Positions 49,109 through 59,475 of a DNA stretch of 64,000 bases are shown in pieces. The notes under the pieces are model-generated. The model worked only from the letters and a program-made list of their open reading frames with translations, did not search any database and had not been told where the DNA came from. Source of the stretch: Oikopleura dioica (lineage: Eukaryota > Chordata > Appendicularia > Copelata > Oikopleuridae); contig OU015568.1 of NCBI GenBank assembly GCA_907165135.1, positions 11,602,501-11,666,500 on the forward strand, in the 5' to 3' direction. The number at the start of each line of letters is the position of its first letter. Positions within the stretch are counted from its first letter, which is position 1. The translations under genes were made by a program, and so were the position numbers.

Positions 49109-50611
49109 CTACATCATACAAAGTTGCCCGAAAGCGGTCATACAGTCGGTGCATTTGAATTCGCATTCTTCTCCCTCTTCTTCTCGTTCTTGTTGGGCTT
49201 TGAGTCTCTCTTTTTCGTATCGTATGAGGTCGCTTTCAGTGTCTTCTCCTTCCAACTCTTGAGACAATTGGTCAATGTCTTTCATGAAAAGCTGTTTTTA
49301 CCTTTAGCAAAGGAAGATTTCGGGTCATAAGCGTCCTTGTAAAAGCAAGTACAGCCAATAAAATTGGCGATAAAGAAACACAAAAAGTAACGGCCATCGA
49401 TGAGAACAACTGAAGGACAAGTCCTAAGCCAAATGCATAGGTCAGCATTGGAGGACCAAGTGGAATGTCGCCAACGTAGCTCTCGCAAGGATCGACGTAT
49501 TCAGGTTTTGGTGTGCGCACTTTTGCTTTGTAAGTCGTCGGTTTGCGTGTCTTTCAATCGGATCAAATGATTTGTTAAAAACACGACAATAACTTATTGT
49601 CAATAAGTGTATTATCGTCCAAAGTTCAATGTGATCCCGTTTCGTTCTGACGCCTCCCCATCGGATGTACGTCGGGTAATTTTCTGTTACAAACTCGTCT
49701 TGGCCGAATGAATGGTAGCTCCATTCAAATTTCGTGTCGATATGAATGTCCGCCTTTCCACCCCAGCCCCAGTTAACTACCGGCACACTGATTAAATGTT
49801 TTTTACTTATTCGATTTATCAACAATTAGCTGAGTTGTAAAACGCTTTCTTGGTATTTCTGCGTCCGTGCGATCTGAATCTACATTTTGAAGTCGAGGAT
49901 TTGGATCTGCTGTTGGAGCTGCCTCAGTCATGTTCACTGTGGTCGACGGAATCATAGTTGTGTACACATCTTCTTCATCAGCTGATCTAGCTGTTCTTAC
50001 ATTAGTCTCGAGTTCACGGAAATCCTCATCAGAATCAACCACAACTTCTAACGCCATTGATTCGGATTGAAAAACGTCAAACGTTAGGGTTTTATTAATC
50101 TCGATTTCCTTCAAAGATATTAAAAAAATTATGATTTTTTACAAATTTACCAAATCAGCTGAGCGCCTCATCTTTTTGAAAAGCACATGTGTCTGGAAGT
50201 CATGTTATATCTCCCTGAGAACAAAAGATATCCATTGATTCCGACAATCCAAATCGTCCAGAGTAAGTTGACAATGGAAACGATTCCTGTTCCAGAGGCC
50301 TAAAAATAAAATAGGCCGACAATTACTCACAGTACCATCATAGTGTTCAAATTTCTATTCTCTCTGTACGCTCGCCCATATCTTTTGGAAGCATTAAATC
50401 CGAAGTAACCAGTTGCCAGGCCGAGGAGTCCGATGATCAGACCGAAGCCCCACGAAATATGAAAAATACCTCTAACAGTTCTGTACTCATCGAATCTGTG
50501 GCGCTCTAAAAACTCCATTCCACAGTTAAGCACTTCTGTAATAATAAGCGTAAACGAGAAAGCTATCAAAGCAATATTCGATCCTTTCAGAACACCTCGT
50601 ATATTTTTCAT
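49109..50611 (-). CDS. Multi-pass membrane protein of unknown function
   Basis: Exon 1 (50611-50336) encodes MKNIRGVLKGSN, then hydrophobic helices IALIAFSFTLIITEVL and GFGLIIGLLGLATGYFGF. A third membrane segment (GTGIVSIVNLLWTIWI) begins exon 2 at 50299. A long Asp/Glu/Thr-rich linker follows (50114-49803), then WGWGGKADIHIDTKFEW, further hydrophobic segments (FGLGLVLQLFSSMAVTF and SPILLAVLAF), and a charged tail with paired cysteines (CEFKCTDC), ending at 49109. Phase supports these pieces as one product, but two junctions are uncertain. One would need an intron of only 19 nt (GTAAAAAACATTTAATCAG), so two adjacent genes are possible. No family recognised. Confidence 0.5.
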
Positions 50612-50735
50612 TATTTCAATTTCATTCGCTTTTCTCTTGTTTGTGATACGCGATACGAGTACGAGGGGCTTTCCCAAAAAGGTCAGGAGAAACGCAAAGG
50701 ACAAAAAGCTCAGAGATAATGTGACAACTCTTTTA

Positions 50736-51923
50736 TTAGCAGGTAAGGAATGATTTCGGAATCAGCTCCGTGAAGATTTTGTACTCTAACTTCGACTGGA
50801 GTTCCCTAAATAGACCATACACTACCAGATAACACAGTAAAAACTTACGTCACACCACCTTCGGGAAGGTTAAAAGCTTCAAATGGAAGATCACCATAAC
50901 CGCCAGCAATAAAAACTGTGTTCCCAACAACAGCGGATGCGTGATTATGCCTAGCTAAAAATGAAAAATTGATTTGAGAAAAGTATCGACCTTTTGTTCG
51001 CCAGAAATCCTGCAGCTCCCCAAGAATGAGTTTCAGGAAAGTACTTGTTGATTTTCGTTATGTAATCTTGCTGCAAAGCCGAATATCCGCCAAACGTGTA
51101 GATGTGATTTTCAAAGACGACTGTAGTGAAACCATTGATGAAGTCAGTCAAGTGAGCACCGAAATCTTCCCACTCTCCCGCTGGCGAAGAGAGGCTTTCT
51201 ACTTGATTGGTGTATCCAGCGATTCGTAAGAGAGTATCATTATAATTAACAAGCCCTCCGAAACGATGATCCAATGTTGATTCGGGCCCCTCATCGAACT
51301 TATCTAAAATCACTAAAAAATCATTATTTCCATCTGCCACTGACGTAAATCATAATGGTAGCACTTTTTAGGATCGTCCGCGTTTCCACACATCCAAATG
51401 TCATTCTCCCACACAGTGCACCGATGCTGATACATTTCGATTGGTAGTCTCGCGACAGTTTTGAACTGACAGCCATTCGCTTTTGATACACGGTACTCGT
51501 CGTAAAATCCACCGATCACATAGAAATCCCCTTCATATTCAACTGTACACACCATGTCAATTTCATGGTCGCGGAAGTCAAACGAAGCATTTTCTTGAAT
51601 GGTATCAAGTTTAAAGTTCACATCCCAGGCATCTGTCTTCAAATAAGCATTACAACACGTACACTATTAATAACACATACTCCGACTACAAGTGCAAACT
51701 CAGAAGCAGCGCATTCAATGTCACAGGAAGCATTTTCTCTAAGACAGGTTCTGGGGACCTTCATTTCATGAAACCTAGCACAATACCTAGCACAGATTGA
51801 TGGGCAGCTTGCATCTTCCGGTGGACAGGCAGAAATACAGCTCTCTAGTTCAGCAAGACAAAAAGAATCGCAACTATTCTGAGCTTTAGCAGCTCCTATT
51901 ATTCCTAAGTAAAACCCCCTCAT
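50736..51923 (-). CDS. Secreted Cys-rich, Kelch-like repeat protein
   Basis: Five exons (51923-~51677, 51632-51345, 51312-50991, 50950-50849, 50805-50736). A signal peptide (MRGFYLGIIGAAKAQ) is followed by about 65 residues with twelve cysteines in paired spacing (C-x3-C, C-x5-C, C-x3-C). Kelch-type blades follow, with the recurrent hydrophobic-GG motif: FYVIGGFYDEY, LLRIAGYTNQV, IYTFGGYSALQ and VFIAGGYGDLP. Kelch propellers usually need five to seven blades and here four are clear, so the fold may be incomplete or oligomeric. The donor of exon 1 is ambiguous between two in-phase GT sites. An extracellular matrix role is inferred from the signal peptide and neighbours. Confidence 0.7.
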
Positions 51924-52104
51924 AATAATGCTCTTCAATTAACGAGCAATGCTGGACACATTATGAAAAACATCTGGTTTCTCTCATGATCGAGGGTCAA
52001 ATATGAATTCATCACCTTGAACCATTGATATCATTTTCGTCATGCTTTGTATTAGTAGATTGATGCAAAATAAACAGTAAAAATAGCAATCATTTGTTGT
52101 TCTT

Positions 52105-53065
52105 CTAAAAATCTCGGACGATTTCTTTGAAAGCACTCTTGAGATCTCGCTCGAAGTATTTGTCAGAGAGGCGGAAAAAGTTTCGTGGACTAGACGCCAG
52201 AGTATTTTTGAAGAAAGCTTCGTCTTCTGCAGTCGATCCTTTTGGTCGGACGATGATAGGATAGGTTGTGTAATTCTCGTTCGTTTTAGCAACAATCTAA
52301 AGTGGCTCGATCATTTGCTCAAAGTTTCAAAAGAACCTCCTCGGCAGTAGCGATTCCGTCACTTGTTGTGCTCTGAAGATTTCCAATGTCGGATTCACCG
52401 TCAGAAATAATGAACATAGAGCGTCGTCTTGGACCATCATCGTATGCAATCTTCCTTGAAAATTCTTCCAGGTAGCTTTCGAGGTTCAAATCTTGCAAAC
52501 AAAGAAAGAGCTGGCTATTACCATCAAGTCCTTCTGCGAATTCGCTTTCCTTCGAAAAAATAAAAAGTGAACGGGTAAGAATCAATCACCTCTCGGACAG
52601 CGTTTTCCAAAGGAACGCAATCTTGCTCGACAATGTAGTGCATGTAGTCAGAGTTAGTGTCTTTTCCCCCGGATCCGGGCTTGTATGAGCTTGTTCCAGC
52701 TTTGATGCCGGAGAACTGAATAATGGTCACGCTTGCCCGGCTTCCAAGTTTATTCTGGAGCATTGGAATCAGATCGGAGTTAATCAAACGTTGAGCATCA
52801 GCGAATCCATTTTGATCATTGAAGCTGTCAGACCCATCGATAAGGATGATGATATCGTGGAAAGTGGAAGGAGGTGGAGGAGGGACGTCTGTAAAGCAGG
52901 TACTGTCGTGAACGTACTTAATATCATCGAGCGAAGCGTAATTCCAGACTCGTGTTGTTGTACCAATCGATAGGCTATTGACATTAATTTCATAGCACTG
53001 GGATTTGCTTACGTTGTGATGGACTCTATCGACGGAATGTCCAAGCAAAGCGTTTCCTCCGACAT
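52105..53065 (-). CDS. Von Willebrand factor A-domain protein
   Basis: Four exons (53065-53013, 52974-52590, 52549-52337, 52296-52105) sum to 843 nt, or 280 aa. The VWA fold begins at FHDIIILIDGSDSFNDQNG, with a complete MIDAS motif (DGSDS). A SVTIIQFSG strand follows, and the acidic metal ligand is in MFIISDGESDIGN. The domain ends with a helix before the stop (DLKSAFKEIVRDF). Upstream of it is a 40-residue segment with two cysteines and PPPPP. Starting at 53065 there is no signal peptide; the frame stays open further upstream, and another first exon may exist. VWA domains with intact MIDAS bind ligands through Mg2+. The close secreted neighbours suggest, but do not prove, export. Confidence 0.75.
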
Positions 53066-53583
53066 GATTTTGTCCGTCTTTTGAACTCTCTGACTGGCGA
53101 AAAAAGCCGCGTCTGTTTTCTTTTTTATATTTATGAGCTTATTATTTTCGATACGGTCTTTGAATTTTAAAGAGAATGCCCAGCGATTATCAAATAAGTT
53201 TGTTTTCATGACTACTGAAGCTTTTAGCGACAATGTATTTTATTTCAGCTCGAAAGCATCTACCATAAACGTGGCATATTTTTCATTGAATATATAAACT
53301 TGTTTAATTTATTGACAGATAAATGTTGAAAGGGCTTAAACTTGTGCTTTATTGAATTCTGCAAGTGCGCGTTCAAAGGAGTCGTACGGGTTCCCTGAAG
53401 AATCCACAAAGTTTGAGTTGCTGATTCGGCTTTTCTTGATTTCGAACATCGTTAATGCGATTTTATGACATCATAACTATGTCCTAGAAGTGACTCATGA
53501 GCTTAAAACTTGCACCACCATTATTTGCACCAGATTCTCAATGAATCACGGGCCCCGAGGCTATTGCAGTCATCACTAGAGCT

Positions 53584-53590
53584 TATAAAA
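53584..53590 (+). promoter_or_regulatory. TATA box of the Thr-rich secreted gene
   Basis: TATAAAA lies 71 bp upstream of the ATG at 53655, inside the 589-bp divergent region shared with the VWA gene. Nothing else was recognised in that region. Confidence 0.5.
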
Positions 53591-53654
53591 TGCACTTCGA
53601 ACTGGCTCAATCCATCACTTTCACAATCGCGATCGAAAATTTACTTTTTCCAGC

Positions 53655-54245
53655 ATGAAAAACGTATCCACCATGCTTTTCCTTGGCTCCTCCTTCGCAA
53701 GGCCTGCTGAAGACTTAGGAGGAAATCTTTTAGATAAGATCGCAAGCGAAGTTAGAACGGAAACGCGAGTGTACGAGATGAATTCCAGCAACGAGGAGGA
53801 TCCGTCTCCCGTCTTTTTACTCGACAGGCCGGCCTTTAAGAAATTCCTTGAGAGCCACCAGTCACGAGAACGTCGATTCATCGAGACATCAACGAGCGAG
53901 ACTACTTCCACCACTGAGCAACTAACAACGACTACTGCCCCCGATGAGACTTCGACCGTCCACGACCCCGACTGGACTCCCGACACCACAATTGACACTA
54001 CCTCCACTCACTTTCCGACTACAACGCAAACGATCGAAGGTGACCCGACTTCAACGGTTGCTGATCCTACCACAAGCACTAGCACCAATTCAGCAAACGA
54101 CCCTGATTGGGAGCCCAGCTCAACTGTAGACACGACATCGACTCAGTTCCCGACGACTACGACTACTACAACCACTACCTCTACGAAAACGACAAAACGA
54201 AACTGGTTTCTCGAATTTCTCGATATTTTCGGTTTCAATTGGTAA
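53655..54245 (+). CDS. Small Thr-rich secreted mucin-like protein, 196 aa
   Basis: Single exon. A signal peptide (MKNVSTMLFLGSSFA) precedes a non-repetitive acidic region to about residue 75. The C-terminal part carries two copies of a repeat, DPDWTPDTTIDTTSTHFPTT and DPDWEPSSTVDTTSTQFPTT, joined by Thr/Ser-rich linkers that should be heavily O-glycosylated. It ends in an aromatic amphipathic tail (NWFLEFLDIFGFNW). Its Thr-rich linkers resemble those of the 1,088-aa protein at 15109. It has a TATA promoter and an AATAAA at 54297. Its role is unknown; a matrix or house protein is likely. Confidence 0.7.
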   Translation: MKNVSTMLFLGSSFARPAEDLGGNLLDKIASEVRTETRVYEMNSSNEEDPSPVFLLDRPAFKKFLESHQSRERRFIETSTSETTSTTEQLTTTTAPDETSTVHDPDWTPDTTIDTTSTHFPTTTQTIEGDPTSTVADPTTSTSTNSANDPDWEPSSTVDTTSTQFPTTTTTTTTTSTKTTKRNWFLEFLDIFGFNW

Positions 54246-54294
54246 AGCTTACACTGCAAAACTCTCCGCTGTTTACCTAGAAAGATAATTTTGA

Positions 54295-56799
54295 TCAATA
54301 AACTAAAAAAAAAAAGCCGCTCCTAGTAGCTTCTTCCGCATCTGGTCCAACGAACGCAAAGTTCATAAAGGGGAACAGGTCAATGTTTCCTCTTAGATCG
54401 ATCTTTTCCAAGAAACCGGATTTGTACAACTCCTCCAAATCTTTGTTATCAGCATCCGCGATTCTCGTTATTTCATTGTTCGAAAAATCAACGTCGCGGA
54501 GCTTTGGTTTTCCATAAAGTAAAGCCCTCGGGAAAGAGCTAAGATTATTTCTATGCATGTAAACGTGACGAAGGTAATCTCCGTAATCGGAAAAGTCATC
54601 AGCAATCTCGGGAATATCGTTGTAGCTGAAGTCGATAATACGAGAGTTAATGTTGACCAAATCAGTGGGAATCGACGTAAGCTTGTTTCGTCCGAATAAA
54701 ATGTGATTGAGGCTTTGATTATCTCAAAATTATATTCTAGGAGTTGATTCTATCTGAGTTGATACACGTGTAAATTTTGAAATCGTTCCTTTCGCATGCA
54801 AGTTCATCATTTGCAAGTTCGGTTAATCCATTTTCTTTGAAATTGATAAGTTTCAGAACGTCGCATTTTTCTGGTAAAAAGGTAGCGGGCAGACTTGTGA
54901 TTTGATTTCTTGCAAGATTTAGTTTTTCCAATAAGGGCATCTTCACAGCAAGATTTTCACTGCCTGATAGCTTTATTTTGTTTCCACTCAACTCGGCTCG
55001 TCGAAGATTCGGGTATTTCTTCGTCGGAAATCTTTCGAGAAGATTGTTGTCAACATTCAGTCCGACAAGGTTAGGAGCACCTTTGAATGATTCTTCGAAA
55101 TCGTCCTTTAGAAGATTATTTGAAAGATCGATGTTGTAAAGCGCAAACGGAAAGATATTGGGCGACATTTTAGAGATCCTGTTATTTTGGAGATGGAGGT
55201 ACTCCACGCTTCCAGGGAGGACAAGATCATTTTCATCGACTTCTTCAAGGTTGTTGAATGATAAACTTATATCGATCAGCTTGAAGAGGCTGCTCATATC
55301 TTGATTGATCTTCTTCAAATTATTGTGTGAGAGGTCGAGAACTTCAAGCTTGCCCAGGTTGTCAAAGATTCCTGACGGAAGAAAAGAAATCTGATTGAAG
55401 CTGAGGTCGATATTTGTCACCAAATCTGTTTTACGAAATAGTTCGACAGGGACAGTTTTCAGAAAATTGTTTGAAAAGTCAACGTAGATAAGCTTGTAGG
55501 TCCCCTGCAAGAGATTGTCTGGGATGACATGCAGATGAGAATTCTTGAAAATGATTTCGTCTGCGTCACCTAAAAAGATAAAGCGTCCGTTCAAAGAACT
55601 CAATTTTTACCTGGGACTATCAGGTCAAAAATGAGCCCGACAACTTCTCCCTCATTCTCATCAGCTTGAGAGATCTCCGAGAGCTTATTTCCTGTACAAT
55701 TTACTGTTGAATACTCAAAAGAACAAGGTTGGATTCTATCCACCCTCGGCTCCACGCAACCTCCAACTTTCTTCCAACCAGAAGGGCAGAAACATTTCCC
55801 TGATCAGGGATGGAAATATGACAAAATTTTCCGGCGGCACCGGCACGGCACGGCACAACCAAAATACCCGTGCCGCGGCACGGTACGGCACGGCACGGCA
55901 CAAATTTGCATCAAATAACTTATAAATGAAAATGAAAAAAATTTAAGCTGCTAGTGTACTTATGGAATTTTGAAAAGTTTAAATGAAAACCATAATAAAG
56001 TTAAAATCATGGGTAATTAGAATTTTTCAAACAATGGGTGAAGGTGGGTTGGGGACGTTACTAAGATTGAAGCAATGTTCCCAGCCAATGTCAAGCCCCA
56101 TAAATTCAAAAATCAAGGAACGGGGCTGAAACGGCCCGTCCTTTATTTTTACGGATAAAAAAAATTTTATTTCAAAATAACTATTTTAACACTTGTTATT
56201 CTGTGCCGCGGTGCCGCGACCAGATTTTATTCTCCGGCACGGCACGGTACGGCACGTGCCGTGCCGTGCCATGCCGCTGTGCCGTGCCGTGCCGTGCCGC
56301 TCAGATTTCCATCCCTGTCCCTGATCGAACAAGGCTTCTCTGGCCCTGAGAAAACTCAACGCACCAACCAGTCGACTTTTTCGATGACTTTTGATTCCCT
56401 GATTTTAGAACAACCTTTGGCATAAGTTTTCTCTTGTTTACTTCTCCAACACTGCGGCATTTTGCAAGAGGAGGATTCCAATTGCACTGAGCTCGTTGAC
56501 AAGTACATCTGCTCGTTAGTGGATGGGCATGGCCTCTTGAGTCAGTGTATTTTTGACCTTCATCGCAGGAAAATGAGCATTCTGACTTTTTAAAAGCAGA
56601 ATCTGTGCAATTTGGATGGGCATTTGTCTTTTTGAGTTCATCAATCGGGCTTACAAATTGTTATTCAGTTCAATTCCTTGATTAATCTTATTTACCAAAA
56701 CAATCGGATTCCGTTGAATTCCGGAAACTCAAATTGAATCCCGCTCGCAAGAATCTCTGATGAAAACGCGCAAGAAATTAGAAAAATAAATATCCGCAT
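54295..56799 (-). CDS. Secreted CCP/EGF-like plus leucine-rich-repeat protein, coding exon interrupted by a MITE
   Basis: Four exons (56799-56696, 56649-55611, 55569-54766, 54722-54295). With the 513-bp MITE and one 8-bp duplication removed from exon 2, the total is 1,854 nt, or 617 aa in one frame. A signal peptide (MRIFIFLISCAFSSEILA) is followed by a Cys-rich CCP/sushi-like region (CSFSCDEGQKYTDSRG to CQRAQCNWNPPLAKC), an EGF-like stretch (GKCFCPSGWKKVGGCVEP) and more than ten LRRs with the LxxLxLxxNxI/L pattern (LEVLDLSHNNLKKI, LEKLNLARNQITSLP). There is no transmembrane segment. The stop depends on a run of eleven Ts near 54308-54318, so the extreme C-terminus is uncertain. The allele in this window either is broken or splices the MITE out. 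Confidence 0.8.
55805..56317. mobile_element. hAT-like MITE (513 bp) inserted in a coding exon
   Basis: Ends are CAGGGATGGAAAT and ATTTCCATCCCTG, flanked by a perfect 8-bp duplication TCCCTGAT (55797-55804 and 56318-56325). Terminus and duplication length both fit hAT. Both subterminal regions are dense in the pentamer CGGCA/TGCCG. The centre (about 56040-56150) carries one inverted copy of the 57-bp unit found as a tandem array in the MITE at 3450-4806, together with related flanking sequence. No transposase. Confidence 0.9.
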
Positions 56800-57087
56800 C
56801 TCTCTTTCAAAACGTGGTCAAATTTGTGATTCTGAACCGATCGAGATCACCCCGACGAAGAGCTCAGAGGAATTTGTAACGGGACGTGTTAGCGGTTTTA
56901 CCGACATGGCCTGCTTGTTTATCGGTGCCACCTGGTACTGCAAAAACTGTTTCTATCCAATAGCTACGGCATATTTTCAAGCTATTGAAGAGGCGAGTTT
57001 TAATCAAGAATGTCTGTTTTATTTCAGTGAGTTGATGTTTTCAATTTGGTAGTGATGAGATAGATCTAATTTAGTGAAGGTGAAGGT

Positions 57088-59200
57088 TTATGAACTTTTT
57101 CTGGGAACTGTGAAGTGAGAACGAACATCCAAGTAACTTCGGACTTTCTCAGCGATATTTTCCTTATTTGCCGTGACCTAAAATGTTCAGTTTGTATGAA
57201 ATATTTGTTGCTTACGTTTGTTAACCATGCGTTAGTGGAATCAGTTCCCTCGATGCTTGCCATGAACTCGACTTTGAATTCTTTAGCGTCATCGAGAAAG
57301 GTTCTTAACGCGGCCGAAACATCAGGACTGTGAAATTTGTAGCTAAAAGGCTCGCAGTTCGAAAGATCTTTCTGTTTGGTGTAATTCAAATGGACCCAAC
57401 ATTCGATTGCAAGTGGTGGAATTGAATCTACATCGATATCGTCGATGATACCGTAGAGTTCGAGATCTTTGAGGGGATCTGGTAGGTTCAGGTCGATTGG
57501 AATAGGTGCCATATGAATTTCGTCGATGAAGAAGAGAAAATATTTAGCTCGGATCGCCCAGGAGATTGTTTCGAGCTCTTTGCCTTTTGCCGTCTAAATT
57601 CGAATAACAGCACTAACTTTTATATTCGTGATCTTACCAATTCTTTTAAAACCTGAACTGCTAGTAGTAGAGATACTTGATTCTTTAGCTTGAGATCAAA
57701 TTTGCAACAATCCTTTCCACCTCGTCCATACGTTCCCCTTTTGAGAAGGTCTAACTTTGCAGCTTCGAAGTTGTAAGCGCATTTAAATTATAGACCTTTG
57801 CCTGACAGGATATTTGAGCATTTCTCGATGTTTCTCACTATAAAGGGAGGCACACTCTTCCACATGTTTATCAATCGCATTTGCTATTTTGACAAATTCT
57901 TTCTTTTGGTACTGATTATTCGCGATTGTTGGGCTAAATAACTCGATGACGTTTCTCTCTGCTTTCATATCGGGGTCTGTAGCTGCTTCACTGTTTTCGT
58001 CTATCCTTCGAAGGATTACCCTCCTCGATATACCATCTCCACATTTGAGCAAGGAGCATCCGTGGATATCTTGTATTTGCGTAGTTCGCTCAACCAAGCT
58101 GGATTCGACAGCTGCGGTGCACTGGAGCTCAAGAAGTTTTCGTGCGAGTTTTCCTTTTCCCTTCAAATCTGGATGGGGAGCATGATGACTGGGCAATCCC
58201 GCAGGCACCAAAGGGGAATTTCTTGCGCGTTGAAAGACTGAAACATAATTAGATCAGTTCTCTTATTTTTTATTCTTACAAAAACATGACCAGCTACGAG
58301 CGGTTTTGTCATGCCAGTTGCTTCTTTTAGTTTGTTGAAGTCAATCGGTTCAGTCACAATATCGTAGTCGATGACTTGTCGAACCAAACGCTTGATATTC
58401 TCATCGAAGGGTTGTAGTCTGAAGAAAGGCCCCGCAGATGGACGATACTGTTTCGCTCTCTGCGCGTCGTCATAAATTTGATTTTGCGTATCTTTCACGT
58501 TCGTATTCGCCTCTTCATTCTCTTTCGCTTTTTCGTCTGCCTTTTCCGCTTCTTGATCGCTAGAAATTCTTTATACGATAACTTCAAGGATAATTTTCTT
58601 CCACCTTAACGTCTTTATGTGTCCAACGATTCTCTCCAACGTAGACTTTTGCGATAGCAGCTCGTTCTTTTTCTTATTGCTTTCAGCCTCAATTTCTAAT
58701 TAACAAAAAATAAGAATGTCAGTAGCGCTAGTCTTAAAAACCTCTAATGCATTTCTGCTTGTGCAAATTTACTTCTTCAGTGAAACTTTGAATTAGCCTC
58801 TGGAAATGATCCTCGATTCTTTCTTTTGTTTCTCCGAGTTCGCCTTTTAGTTGGGCTATTTGACCTTTCAGGCAAGAAATATGAACATTCGACGTGTTCA
58901 TCAAATCGACCAGCGAATCTTCCGAATAATCGGAAATCTTTCTGTAGTTATGTCTGTTGGGCTCCTAATAAATCGTTAGAAATTTCTACTTTCTTGCGTC
59001 ACAACCTCATGTTTGCGGATTCTATCAAGATGTCTCTCACAAATATACCGAATAGGAGTTTCTCCCGTCTCATTTTCACACTGTTCGCACTCGTAATCTG
59101 CCTCTCTTTTCTTGCAATAGTCACAAAGGGGAGCATTCTCAGAACTTTTCACTTTTGGCAATTCAAAGCGCTTAGAGTCAAGTCGATTGAATATTTCCAT
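57088..59200 (-). CDS. B-box and coiled-coil (TRIM-like) protein with unknown C-terminal domain
   Basis: Exons are 59200-59006, 58964-58742, 58695-58605, 58559-58291, 58237-57796, ~57762-57638, 57593-57216 and 57177-57088, about 600 aa. Residues 25-65 hold a B-box-like zinc-binding motif (CDYCKKREADYECEQC, then ICERHLDRIRKHE). A coiled coil follows (LKGELGETKERIEDHFQRL to NKKKNELLSQKSTLERIV). No RING finger precedes the B-box, so an E3 activity is not indicated. The C-terminal 350 residues (around PAGLPSHHAPHPDLKGKGKL, GTYGRGGKDCCKFDLKLKNQ, and FFIDEIHMAPIPIDL) match no domain I know. The donor of exon 4 (GCTG|GTCATG) was chosen by phase. The exon 5-6 junction cannot be closed as GT-AG in frame. 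Confidence 0.65.
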
Positions 59201-59475
59201 TTCTTAAATTTTATTGTTTTCTTCGAGATTATTATTTAACAGAATGAGTATCAGTTTTTTTGAAAAAAAAACACTGGCAGTTAAGCAGAACAGAGATAAA
59301 ATTCTAGCTTTGACTACTTTCCGCAAAAACGAAGACGGAGGATAAACAAGGAAAAATAGTTCAAAAGAGCAATTGGGAGGGGAAAATAAATGTTGTCTTC
59401 AGTAGGTTGCGGAGCCGGAAAGGTCTTTGTTGAATTTGAACTATCGGGGAAAATAGCAAAGTGGCAGCATTTTTT

